Source: Prevotella sp. UBA2725 (GTDB taxonomy: Bacteria; Bacteroidota; Bacteroidia; Bacteroidales; Bacteroidaceae). Taken from it: 28,643 nucleotides of DNA. The stretch spans positions 1-28,643 of the forward strand of contig DEKJ01000004.1 of assembly GCA_002353825.1 (NCBI GenBank). Direction: 5' to 3'. Every line of letters begins with the position of its first letter. Within the stretch, counting starts at the first letter, position 1. Below are positions 7,829-15,358 of the stretch, piece by piece. The translations under genes and the position numbers were made by a program. Below the pieces are notes generated by a model. That model was not told the DNA's origin. It made no database searches and saw only the letters and a program-made list of their open reading frames with translations.

Positions 7829-9187
7829 TTATTGTTTCTGCCGGTCTTCAATGCATTTCACGACCATATCGGTGCACTGCTCAATGCCTAACGCACTGGT
7901 ATTGAACACCAAGTCGTAGTCGTGGGCATCGGTCCATCGGCGGCCTGTATACTGGAAATAATGATTGCTGCGGCCCGTGTTCACCTGCTCAATACGCTTG
8001 GCTGCAGCATCAGCAGAGAGATGGTCTTTCTCCATGACTCTGCGTACAGCATCCTCGCGGTTTGACGTGACAAAGATACGGAACACTTTATGGTCGCCAC
8101 GCAGCACCCAGTTGGCGCAACGTCCGATGATCACGCACGGTTTCTTGATAGCCAAGGCACGGATGATACGACTCTCACTGACGAAGATTGCATCGTCGTG
8201 CGAGGGGTTCATCGACATCGGAATACTCTTGTCAGTAAAGATCAGTTCCCACAGTTTACCGTTGCTGATATTCTGCTCATTCTCGCGCACAAACTCTGAG
8301 GTGTAACCCAATCGCTGTGCAGTGGCATCGATGATGGCGTGATCGTAATAATCAACGCCTAAGCGCTGGGCAAGGAGTTTGCCCAAGGTCAGACCACCAC
8401 TGCCATATTCGCGCGCAATGGTGATGATGTAAGGCACAGCCTCTTCCTCGGTCTCTTCCTCCTCTTCTTCGGTCTCCTCAACCTGACGCTCATCAGCAGG
8501 GATGAAGATGATATCGAGCCAGGAGATATGCGGAGCAAAGACACGCACCATGAAGCCGACATAGAACATGCTCACAAGCGTTCCGACACCGATCATCTTC
8601 CAGTCCCAATGACCGAAGAAATAATACATCAGCGCCACACCAATGATGACCAGCGATGTGTCGGAGCAAATCTTCACCTTACCAAAGTCTTTCTTCACGG
8701 CTTTCGACAAGGCCAAAGGAAGTCCCTCACCGGCAAGCATCAACGAATCGCAGCGAACCTCACAGGCAATACCAAACGCAAGGAGACCGCCGCCAATAAG
8801 CAGTTCGATGAACTGTAGGGGATAGCCGATAGCATGGGGTAAGGTTGTTGGAATCTGCATGAAACTCGTCATCCACATCGTTACATCGGTATAGAAACCG
8901 AAGAGGAACGACACGAAGATCTGAGTCAACTGCCGCAGCTCATACTGTCGTCTCAACAACAGAATCTGGATAATGATGAACAGTACATGCATGCAGATCA
9001 CGATCGTTCCCATGGTCAATGGCATGCCGGGAACAAGGGAGAGAACATACGGGGGAGCCGAGATAGGGGAAGACCCTAAGTTGGCACGGATCGACAACGA
9101 GGTGCCGAATGCGATTACAAAAAGGATGAAGATAAAACTGATATAACGCCTCACCCACTCTCTCTTACTTCGCTTCACTTTTTCCAT
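7829..9187 (-). CDS. YczE-like membrane protein fused to a cytidylate-kinase-like domain
   Basis: 452 residues in two parts. Residues 1-230 hold about five or six membrane helices (for example 15-33, 57-78, 122-142, 177-193, 198-216) in the arrangement of the YczE/DUF6198 family. A very acidic linker (about 236-249, Glu/Thr only) follows. Residues 252-452 are a cytidylate-kinase-like NMP-kinase fold (Cytidylate_kin2 type): AREYGSGGLTLGKLLAQRLG in place of a strict P-loop, DYYDHAIID, an IIGRCANWVL segment and a C-terminal VFNTSALGIEQC. The kinase-like half probably faces the cytoplasm and may phosphorylate a small molecule or sense nucleotides, but the substrate is unknown. True CMP kinase (cmk) is a different, soluble protein. 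Upstream a -7 box (TAATTTTG, 9227-9220) precedes the start. Confidence 0.8.
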   Translation of the reverse strand: MEKVKRSKREWVRRYISFIFILFVIAFGTSLSIRANLGSSPISAPPYVLSLVPGMPLTMGTIVICMHVLFIIIQILLLRRQYELRQLTQIFVSFLFGFYTDVTMWMTSFMQIPTTLPHAIGYPLQFIELLIGGGLLAFGIACEVRCDSLMLAGEGLPLALSKAVKKDFGKVKICSDTSLVIIGVALMYYFFGHWDWKMIGVGTLVSMFYVGFMVRVFAPHISWLDIIFIPADERQVEETEEEEEETEEEAVPYIITIAREYGSGGLTLGKLLAQRLGVDYYDHAIIDATAQRLGYTSEFVRENEQNISNGKLWELIFTDKSIPMSMNPSHDDAIFVSESRIIRALAIKKPCVIIGRCANWVLRGDHKVFRIFVTSNREDAVRRVMEKDHLSADAAAKRIEQVNTGRSNHYFQYTGRRWTDAHDYDLVFNTSALGIEQCTDMVVKCIEDRQKQ

Positions 9188-9219
9188 CTTATTTCTTACT
9201 TATCGTCTGAAAACGCTTG

Positions 9220-9227
9220 CAAAATTA
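9220..9227 (-). promoter_or_regulatory. -7 box for the YczE/kinase fusion gene
   Basis: On the minus strand TAATTTTG matches TAnnTTTG, 32 bases before the ATG at 9187. No clear -33 box at standard spacing. Confidence 0.45.
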
Positions 9228-9319
9228 CACATTTTTTATAATATATCTGTTGTAAATTGACAAAAAGAGATATTTAAAGAAGAATATATATCAGATTGTA
9301 AGTCATAGAACTATTAACC

Positions 9320-9456
9320 GTCCACAAAAGACACAAAGAACACGAAAGACAGCAACAAAGAGAAGGACACGAAAGTCGGCTTCGCCGATGACGCTCAGTT
9401 AGGCGAAGCCGAACTTCGTGTCCTTTTTCCTTCGTGTTTTTAGTGTCTTTCGTGGA
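9320..9456. repeat. Long imperfect inverted repeat in the fusion gene-mnmG gap
   Basis: The left arm (9320-9386) begins GTCCACAAAAGACACAAAG and ends TCGGCTTCGCC. The right arm (9402-9456) is its reverse complement with a few substitutions and about ten bases fewer. The loop is about 15 bases. Both arms carry ACACGAA-type direct repeats (GACAC, AACACGAA, GGACACGAA). The form is that of a mobile intergenic palindrome. It could also act as a two-way transcription barrier between these divergent genes. The rest of the 358-base gap holds only the two promoter boxes. Confidence 0.65.
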
Positions 9457-9517
9457 CAAAAATCGCAAGTAACTATCTTTCTTTTTCTTTTTATACGCAT
9501 AACTCATTTCTTTTTCT

Positions 9518-9525
9518 TACTTTTG
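9518..9525 (+). promoter_or_regulatory. -7 box for mnmG
   Basis: TACTTTTG matches TAnnTTTG and lies 20 bases before the mnmG ATG. No TTTG is present at the expected -33 position. Confidence 0.55.
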
Positions 9526-9545
9526 CGACAAAAGAAAAAAAGACT

Positions 9546-11417
9546 ATGGATTTTAAGTACGACGTAATCGTTATCGGGGCCGGACACGCTGGCTGTGAGG
9601 CTGCATGCGCAGCAGCTAACATGGGCGCCAAGACATGCCTCATAACGATGGATATGAACAAGATCGCACAGATGAGCTGTAACCCTGCCGTAGGAGGCAT
9701 TGCCAAAGGTCAGATTGTGCGTGAGATTGATGCCCTCGGTGGGCAGATGGCAATGGTAACGGACCGGACAGCTATCCAGTTCCGCATGCTTAACAAAGGC
9801 AAGGGCCCTGCTGTATGGTCTCCCCGCGCACAGTGCGACCGTGGAAAGTTTATCTGGGAATGGCGCCGCATCCTCGACCACACTGACAACCTCGATATCT
9901 GGCAAGACCAGGCCGAGGAACTCATCGTAGAGAATGGTGAAGCCATAGGCGTGAGAACGATCTGGGGCGTAGAGTTTCGCGCTGGAGCCGTTGTCATTAC
10001 TGCAGGCACTTTCCTCAACGGACTCATGCACATCGGTCATCATAAGGTGGCCGGGGGCAGAATCGCAGAACCTGCTTCCTATCATCTCACTGAGTCGATC
10101 ACGCGTTGGGGCGTTCGCTCCGGGAGAATGAAGACTGGTACCCCTGTACGTCTCGACAAACGAACCATCCACTTCGAAGATACGGAGGAGCAGCCCGGTG
10201 ACACCGACTGGCATCAGTTCTCATATATGGGGGTGCAGCATGCTCTAAAGCAGCTACCTTGCTGGACTTGTAACACCAACGAGGAGGTACACCGCATCCT
10301 TCGAGACGATTTAGCCAATTCTCCCCTTTTCAACGGACAGATTAAAAGTACGGGTCCACGCTATTGTCCTTCTATAGAGACCAAGCTCGCTGTATTCCCA
10401 GACCGTGATCATCATCCGCTTTTTATAGAGCCAGAAGGCGAGGATACAAACGAGATGTATCTTAATGGCTTCTCCTCCTCCATGCCGATGGAGACACAAC
10501 TGAAAGCTATCCATCAGATTCCTGCGCTGAGAGACGTCAAGGCTTATCGACCCGGTTATGCTATCGAATACGATTACTTCGATCCTACGCAGCTTAACCA
10601 TTCATTGGAGTCAAAGGTTATTCCTCGTCTCTTTCTCGCCGGCCAAGTCAATGGTACGACAGGTTATGAGGAAGCTGCAGGTCAAGGACTCATGGCAGGT
10701 ATCAATGCAGCGTTGAAGGTAAGCAACAGTGATCCATTCGTACTCAAAAGAGACGAAGCATATATCGGTGTGCTCATCGATGATCTCTGTACGAAAGGTG
10801 TCGATGAACCCTACCGCATGTTTACCTCTCGTGCAGAATATCGCATTCTCCTCCGTCAGGATGATGCCGATGCACGCCTCACGGAGAAGTCGTACAACCT
10901 CGGCCTTGCGAAAAAAGACCGGTACGACCGATGGATCGAGAAAAAAGCGGAGATAGCGAAGATCCTCGATTTCTGCAACAACACGACGGTTCATCCAAAA
11001 GACATCAATTCTTCGTTGGAAGCGCTCGGTACCACCCCACTCCATTTCGGCTGCAAAGTTTCCGAGCTCATCGCACGCCCTCAACTGTCGATGGCAAGCC
11101 TCTCAGAAGTTATCCCCGAACTGAAGGAAATGCTCGAAGCTCCGAAGAACCGAAAGGAAGAGATCTGCGAGGCTTCTGAGGTACTCATTAAATATAAAGG
11201 TTACATCGAGCGTGAGAATGTCGTGGCCGACAAGATGCGCCGCTTGGAGAATATCAAGATCCGCGGCCATTTCAAATACGCCGAGATCAAGGAGATCAGT
11301 ACCGAAGGCCGACAGAAGTTGGAGCGTATCGATCCCGAGACGCTTGCGGAAGCTAGCCGTATCCCAGGCGTCTCACCATCAGATATCAACGTACTGCTCG
11401 TATTGCTTGGACGGTAA
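9546..11417 (+). CDS. mnmG: tRNA U34 carboxymethylaminomethyl-synthesis enzyme MnmG (GidA)
   Basis: 623 residues, the usual length. The FAD-binding GxGxxG is at residues 11-16 (GAGHAG). The MnmG signature region follows: MSCNPAVGGIAKGQIVREID, then DRTAIQFRMLN and KGPAVWSPRAQ. LFLAGQVNGTTGYEEAAGQG and the conserved GVDEPYRMFTSRAEYR are also present. The C-terminal helical domain ends IPGVSPSDINVLLVLLGR. With MnmE the enzyme installs the cmnm5 group on wobble uridine 34 of certain tRNAs, using FAD, NADH and methylene-tetrahydrofolate. It works in the cytoplasm. It starts the plus-strand run mnmG-apt-uvrC-dtd-MazG-deoC. The gap to apt is 83 bases and contains a parS-like palindrome. Confidence 0.97.
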   Translation: MDFKYDVIVIGAGHAGCEAACAAANMGAKTCLITMDMNKIAQMSCNPAVGGIAKGQIVREIDALGGQMAMVTDRTAIQFRMLNKGKGPAVWSPRAQCDRGKFIWEWRRILDHTDNLDIWQDQAEELIVENGEAIGVRTIWGVEFRAGAVVITAGTFLNGLMHIGHHKVAGGRIAEPASYHLTESITRWGVRSGRMKTGTPVRLDKRTIHFEDTEEQPGDTDWHQFSYMGVQHALKQLPCWTCNTNEEVHRILRDDLANSPLFNGQIKSTGPRYCPSIETKLAVFPDRDHHPLFIEPEGEDTNEMYLNGFSSSMPMETQLKAIHQIPALRDVKAYRPGYAIEYDYFDPTQLNHSLESKVIPRLFLAGQVNGTTGYEEAAGQGLMAGINAALKVSNSDPFVLKRDEAYIGVLIDDLCTKGVDEPYRMFTSRAEYRILLRQDDADARLTEKSYNLGLAKKDRYDRWIEKKAEIAKILDFCNNTTVHPKDINSSLEALGTTPLHFGCKVSELIARPQLSMASLSEVIPELKEMLEAPKNRKEEICEASEVLIKYKGYIERENVVADKMRRLENIKIRGHFKYAEIKEISTEGRQKLERIDPETLAEASRIPGVSPSDINVLLVLLGR

Positions 11418-11425
11418 TTCTACAA

Positions 11426-11443
11426 AAGTTTCACGTGAAACTT
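11426..11443. promoter_or_regulatory. parS-like palindrome 1
   Basis: AAGTTTCACGTGAAACTT is an 18-bp perfect palindrome containing GTTTCACGTGAAAC, the 14-bp core of the chromosomal parS site bound by ParB. It has no loop, so a DNA-binding site is more likely than an RNA hairpin. The outermost bases differ from the classical TG...CA form. It lies 8 bases past the mnmG stop. Confidence 0.55.
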
Positions 11444-11500
11444 AGACATACTTAATGCATTGAAATAAAACGAGATAACACTTAAAGTAAAACGTAAAAC

Positions 11501-12031
11501 ATGAACAGCCAAACGTTAGTAGACAATCTGCGAGTCATCCCCGACTGGCCAATTAAAGGGGTCAATTTCCGAGACGTTACAACGATCTTCAAGAACCCCG
11601 AATGCATCAAGATTATCAGTGATGAGATGTATGATCTTTATAAGGACAAAGGCATCACAAAGATCGTTGGAATCGAAAGTCGGGGCTTTGTCATGAGCTC
11701 CGCCATTGCCATCCGTCTTGGAGCAGGAATCGTTCTTTGCCGTAAGCCGGGCAAGCTCCCATGCGATACGATCCAGCAAAGCTATGCGAAGGAATATGGC
11801 ATCGACACCATTGAGATCCACAAAGACGCTATAACTTCCGATGACGTCGTACTTCTTCACGATGATCTCCTGGCAACAGGTGGCACTATGAAAGCAGCCT
11901 GCGACCTCGTTAAGAAGTTTCATCCGAAGCGTATCTACTGCAACTTCATCATGGAGCTTACCTCCGAGTTTCCCCATACTCGCGAGATATTCGACAAGGA
12001 TGTGGAAATTACGAGCCTGCTGAAGTTCTAA
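11501..12031 (+). CDS. apt: Adenine phosphoribosyltransferase
   Basis: 176 residues, a normal length. The PRPP-binding signature is VVLLHDDLLATGGT (residues 116-129). The hood region near the start (IPDWPIKGVNFRDVTTIF) and GIESRGFVMSSAIAIRLGAG are both typical of Apt. The enzyme converts adenine and PRPP to AMP and pyrophosphate in purine salvage, in the cytoplasm. It sits between mnmG (83 bases) and uvrC (77 bases), with a parS-like palindrome in each gap. No separate promoter is evident, so it is probably read from the mnmG promoter. Confidence 0.96.
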   Translation: MNSQTLVDNLRVIPDWPIKGVNFRDVTTIFKNPECIKIISDEMYDLYKDKGITKIVGIESRGFVMSSAIAIRLGAGIVLCRKPGKLPCDTIQQSYAKEYGIDTIEIHKDAITSDDVVLLHDDLLATGGTMKAACDLVKKFHPKRIYCNFIMELTSEFPHTREIFDKDVEITSLLKF

Positions 12032-12052
12032 CGCGTACCAACATCGACAATC

Positions 12053-12068
12053 CGTTTCACGTGAAACG
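12053..12068. promoter_or_regulatory. parS-like palindrome 2
   Basis: CGTTTCACGTGAAACG is a 16-bp perfect palindrome with the same 14-bp parS core as the site at 11426. It lies in the apt-uvrC gap, about 610 bases from the first. Confidence 0.55.
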
Positions 12069-12108
12069 ATAAGCGTAGAAGAGATAGATAAACAGTGAGT
12101 TACAAGCA

Positions 12109-13956
12109 ATGACTAAAGAAGAAAATGAAAAGCGACTGGAATATCTGAAGAACATTGTGCTCAACATGCCAGAGAAACCAGGAAGCTATCAATACTATGA
12201 TGACCTGCGTGAGAACGGAGGCACAATTATCTATGTGGGAAAGGCGAAGAACCTCAAGCGAAGAGTCTCAAGCTATTTCCACAAAGAGGTTGACCGGTTT
12301 AAGACAAAGGTGCTCGTCTCCAAGATTCGAGATATCTCCTATACCGTCGTGAACACGGAGGAAGATGCGTTGTTGCTTGAGAACTCACTCATCAAGAAGT
12401 ACAACCCAAAATACAATGTACTTCTGAAGGATGGCAAGACCTACCCTTCTATCCTTGTTACGAACGAATATTTCCCGCGTATCTTTAAGACACGGCACAT
12501 CAACAAGAAGTGGGGTACCTACTTCGGCCCTTATCCCCACATCTCTGCGATGTACAATGTACTGGAGCTTATCCATAAGGCATTCAAACCTCGCCGTTGT
12601 CGTCAGCCTATCACTCAGGAAGGCATCGACAACGGCAAATACCGCCCTTGTCTCGAGTATCATATCCATAACTGTGAAGGTTGCTGTATAGGGAAGCAGA
12701 CACGCGAAGACTATCTCGAGAACATCCGTCAGGCTAAGGAGGTATTGAAAGGGAATACACGCGAGCTCTCCGAATGGGTCTACAAGCGCATGATGGAGAA
12801 TGCGAAGATCATGAAGTTTGAGGAGGCCGAACGCTTGAAAGAGCGTTATCTTCTCCTGCAGGACTTTGTGTCGAAGAGTGAGGTCGTGAGCCATACCATC
12901 ACGGATGTCGATGTCTTTACCATCACAGACGACGAGAATAAGAAGAACGCGTACATTAATTATATACACGTCAAGAACGGTACCATCAACCAAAGTTTCA
13001 CCTACGAATACAAACGCAAGCTCGACGAGACGGATGAAGACCTGTTGATACAAGCTATCCCGGAGATCAGAGCACGGTTTGGAAGTACCTCGAAAGAGAT
13101 CATCGTGCCTTTCGAGATGGAATGGAAGCTCAAGTATGCTGAGTTCTTTGTACCCCAGCGAGGCGACAAACACCACCTCTTGGAGCTCTCGGAGATGAAC
13201 GGAAAGCAGTATAAGTTTGATCGTCTGAAGCAAACTGAGAAGCTCAATCCAGAGCAGAAGCAGACCCGTCTGATGAAGGAACTGCAGGACAAACTGCACC
13301 TCGACAAACTGCCTTATCAGATAGAATGTTTCGATAACTCAAACATCTCCGGTACGGATGCTGTTGCAGGTTGCATCGTCTATAAAGGTATGAAGCCGTC
13401 GCGTAAAGATTATCGTAAATACAACATCAAGACGGTCACAGGTCCTGACGACTATGCCTCCATGCAAGAGGTCGTGCGCCGTCGCTATTCGCGCATGAAA
13501 GAGGAAGGCACGCCGCTCCCCGACCTCATCATCACTGATGGTGGCAAAGGACAGATGGATGTTGTACGTGAGGTTGTGGAAGATGAGCTACATCTTAACA
13601 TCCCTATCGCAGGTCTCGCCAAGGACGATAGGCACCGCACCAACGAGCTGCTCTTTGGCTTTCCTCCACAGGTCATAGGCATGAAGACCGACAGTGAACT
13701 GTTTCATGTCCTCACGCAGATCCAGGATGAGGTACACCGCTACGCCATCACCTTCCACCGCGACAAGCGCTCGAAACATGCTCTCCACTCAGCTTTGGAT
13801 GATATCAAAGGCATAGGCCCCAAGACGAAGGAAGCATTGCTAAAGGCCTTTAAATCAGTGAAGAACATAAAAGGTGCAAACCTTGAAGAACTTGCTACCG
13901 TCATAGGGCCGGACAAGGCACAGAAAGTGCATGTGGCGTTAAATCAAGAACAATAA
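12109..13956 (+). CDS. uvrC: Excinuclease ABC subunit C
   Basis: 615 residues, full length. The N-terminal GIY-YIG nuclease domain shows KPGSYQYY (about 23-30) and IIYVGKAKNLKRRVSSYF. Next come the Cys-containing GCCIGKQ segment and the UvrB-binding UVR motif (MMENAKIMKFEEAERLKERY). The RNase-H-like second nuclease domain has ECFDNSNISGTDAVAG and LIITDGGKGQMD. The C-terminal double helix-hairpin-helix begins IKGIGPKTKEALLKAF. In nucleotide-excision repair UvrC cuts on both sides of a lesion within the UvrB-DNA complex. The repeat element B begins only four bases after the stop, so any downstream operon signal must pass through that element. Confidence 0.97.
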   Translation: MTKEENEKRLEYLKNIVLNMPEKPGSYQYYDDLRENGGTIIYVGKAKNLKRRVSSYFHKEVDRFKTKVLVSKIRDISYTVVNTEEDALLLENSLIKKYNPKYNVLLKDGKTYPSILVTNEYFPRIFKTRHINKKWGTYFGPYPHISAMYNVLELIHKAFKPRRCRQPITQEGIDNGKYRPCLEYHIHNCEGCCIGKQTREDYLENIRQAKEVLKGNTRELSEWVYKRMMENAKIMKFEEAERLKERYLLLQDFVSKSEVVSHTITDVDVFTITDDENKKNAYINYIHVKNGTINQSFTYEYKRKLDETDEDLLIQAIPEIRARFGSTSKEIIVPFEMEWKLKYAEFFVPQRGDKHHLLELSEMNGKQYKFDRLKQTEKLNPEQKQTRLMKELQDKLHLDKLPYQIECFDNSNISGTDAVAGCIVYKGMKPSRKDYRKYNIKTVTGPDDYASMQEVVRRRYSRMKEEGTPLPDLIITDGGKGQMDVVREVVEDELHLNIPIAGLAKDDRHRTNELLFGFPPQVIGMKTDSELFHVLTQIQDEVHRYAITFHRDKRSKHALHSALDDIKGIGPKTKEALLKAFKSVKNIKGANLEELATVIGPDKAQKVHVALNQEQ

Positions 13957-13960
13957 ATAA

Positions 13961-14356
13961 GGCTCTTCCGGTTTTTGGGTTTATACGTGCATACCATCGG
14001 ACCACAACGTCAATGATAAATTGAAGGTCAACAGCCTCGGAGAGGCTGATTCTAAATAACACAGGCTAGAAGCGTAGCGACGCAGCCTGGGGTATGTTAG
14101 GATAGAGTTGTGACAATTGACCTTCTACCTCGGAGAGGCAGGCTGCACGTAGTGCGCTATGTCATTAATAGATAGTATCATACGAAGCATAGCGCGCCAA
14201 GGCGCAGCCAGCCTCTTCGAGGCTGGAAATCTGGGAATCAGCTCCTATTCCGTAACCCCCAGACTGCAGTCGCTATCGCTCCTTTAGTCTGGGGTTATGC
14301 AGAGTCAGCCTCTCCGAGGCTGTTTGGTGGTTATCAATCCAAATTCCGGAAGAACC
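13961..14356. mobile_element. Element B: second palindromic element, inserted between uvrC and dtd
   Basis: The ends are 21-bp inverted repeats (13961-13981 and 14336-14356, 17 of 21 matching) and share GGCTCTTCCGGTTTT with the left end of element A. Internal CCTC-N3-GAGG hairpins lie at 14032-14048, 14128-14138, 14208-14226 and 14306-14322. The first and last are exact reverse complements of each other. Two CCCCAG/CTGGGG stems occur (about 14059-14093 and 14255-14296), with loops that carry the same AGGAGCG...AGCGAC motif as element A. GCGCTATG at 14154-14161 pairs with 14188-14195. A 9-base flank (13952-13960) matches 14356-14364 at 7 positions. There is no long reading frame and no transposase. 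It fills the whole 429-base gap upstream of dtd apart from about 30 bases. Confidence 0.75.
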
Positions 14357-14385
14357 AGAAATAATAACATTAACAAATAAATAAT

Positions 14386-14838
14386 ATGCGAATAGTAATA
14401 CAGCGTGTCAAACACGCATCAGTATCAATAGAAGGAAAAGTAAAATCAAAGATTGGCAAGGGCTATATGATCCTTGTTGGCATCTGTTCAGAAGACACTG
14501 AAGAAGATATCAAGTGGCTTGTGAAGAAAATCATCGGACTGAGAATCTTCGATGACGAGAAGGGAGTGATGAATCTCAGTATTCAAGATGTTGGAGGAGA
14601 TATACTCGTCGTCTCTCAGTTTACCCTCATGGCCAGTTATAAGAAAGGCAACCGGCCGAGTTGGCTGAAGGCTGCTCCCCACTCTATCTCCATTCCTCTT
14701 TATAATCAGTTCTGCAAAGAGCTCGAAGAAGCACTCGGTAAACCTATCGGCACTGGCGAGTTTGGTGCCATGATGGAAGTGGATCTCCTCAACGATGGTC
14801 CTACAACCATCTGCATGGATACGAAGAACAAGGAATAA
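14386..14838 (+). CDS. dtd: D-aminoacyl-tRNA deacylase
   Basis: 150 residues, the family's standard size. The N-terminus MRIVIQRVKHASVSIEG is typical. The active-site motif SQFTL is at residues 77-81, and the cross-subunit Gly-Pro motif appears as NDGPTT (136-141). Dtd is a homodimer that hydrolyses D-amino acids, and glycine mischarged on tRNA-Ala, off tRNA, recycling the tRNA and protecting translation. It acts in the cytoplasm. No TAnnTTTG box is visible in the 29 bases between element B and the ATG. The gene is therefore read through the element, or the element supplies an unrecognised promoter. Confidence 0.96.
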   Translation: MRIVIQRVKHASVSIEGKVKSKIGKGYMILVGICSEDTEEDIKWLVKKIIGLRIFDDEKGVMNLSIQDVGGDILVVSQFTLMASYKKGNRPSWLKAAPHSISIPLYNQFCKELEEALGKPIGTGEFGAMMEVDLLNDGPTTICMDTKNKE

Positions 14839-14843
14839 TATTA

Positions 14844-14899
14844 GTTAGGAGTTAGGAGTTAGGAGATAGGAGTTAGGAGTTAGGAGTTAGGAGATAGGA
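14844..14899. repeat. Heptanucleotide tandem repeat (GTTAGGA)
   Basis: Eight perfect-register units of 7 bp: three GTTAGGA then one GATAGGA, with this 28-bp block repeated exactly once more. It begins 6 bases after the dtd stop. The period would shift any reading frame, and copy number is likely to vary by replication slippage. Confidence 0.9.
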
Positions 14900-14919
14900 G
14901 TTAAAGGGTACCAGTGCAT

Positions 14920-14943
14920 GGGCGGCCCTTGTGGCCGTCCGCC
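14920..14943. repeat. GC-rich hairpin repeat R1 downstream of dtd
   Basis: A palindrome whose inner stem is GGCC-CTTGT-GGCC, with GGCGG at 14921-14925 facing CCGCC at 14939-14943. The exact reverse complement of this 24-mer is found at 20616-20639 after polA, and related copies are at 16660 and 20824. No T run follows, so it is a REP-like repeat rather than a classical terminator. Confidence 0.75.
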
Positions 14944-15198
14944 ATGGCATTTAACTATAAAAATAGAGGCCCTTGAATCGGGCGAGAGGGCGAGTCGGTC
15001 AAAAAGAAACGATTCTCAGAGGGGGTTGAACGATAATATCATAACCATAGATATCTGTATATCAGTAAATTATGTGAATAACATATGATTTATTCCTTAC
15101 ATAGCTGATAGAGTAATCTAGAGCGAAATTAGCATAAGGCAGTCACTATGTGACTGCTTACACAACAAACTAACGACAATCTTGTTAATTGATCTCAA
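14944..15198. other. Intergenic stretch with one hairpin, otherwise unrecognised
   Basis: Between repeat R1 and the MazG-like gene this stretch shows one clear perfect hairpin, GCAGTCAC-TAT-GTGACTGC at 15139-15157, not followed by T residues. A frame with no stop across about 14942-15088 (including EALESGERASRSKRNDSQRG) is open, but it has no plausible start and resembles nothing recognised. No RNA gene is seen. Confidence 0.4.
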
Positions 15199-15208
15199 CA
15201 CATGCACG

Positions 15209-15220
15209 ATTGCACGCAAT
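15209..15220. repeat. ATTGCACGCAAT palindrome, also found inside polA
   Basis: A 12-bp near-perfect palindrome of the form ATTGC-RY-GCAAT. The same form appears as ATTGCGCGCAAT (18692-18703) and ATTGCGTGCAAT (18725-18736) within the polA linker, which suggests one repeat family present both outside and inside genes. Confidence 0.5.
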
Positions 15221-15230
15221 CACGTTTGCA

Positions 15231-15278
15231 ACATTGAACGAATGAGAGATTGAAACATTGAACGAATGAAAGATTGAA
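15231..15278. repeat. 24-bp tandem direct repeat
   Basis: Two adjacent 24-bp units (15231-15254 and 15255-15278) differ by one base. A third partial copy starts at 15279 (ACATTG). It lies upstream of the promoter of the MazG-like gene. Function unknown. Confidence 0.8.
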
Positions 15279-15331
15279 ACATTGTCCAAAGAAAGACAAT
15301 GAAGAAATAAGGCAATACAAAAATAAAATCG

Positions 15332-15339
15332 TATCTTTG
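15332..15339 (+). promoter_or_regulatory. -7 box for the MazG-like gene and deoC
   Basis: TATCTTTG matches TAnnTTTG and lies 19 bases before the ATG at 15359. It probably drives the two-gene unit with deoC. No -33 box is clear. Confidence 0.55.
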
Positions 15340-15358
15340 CACACAAAGCAACTAAGAC

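Noticed and set aside
9504..10214. Minus-strand frame of 236 residues opposite mnmG
   Set aside because: It is a shadow of the highly conserved mnmG N-terminal region.
12385..13299. Minus-strand frame of 304 residues opposite uvrC
   Set aside because: uvrC is intact and full-length on the other strand, and the antisense protein has no recognisable motif or start signal.
14844..14899. Telomere-like TTAGG repeat
   Set aside because: Internal position, period of seven and strand-neutral context indicate a slippage repeat next to dtd, not a chromosome end.
15139..15157. Small RNA or terminator at the GCAGTCAC hairpin
   Set aside because: No T run, no promoter box upstream and no neighbouring gene end. 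A hairpin alone is not enough.
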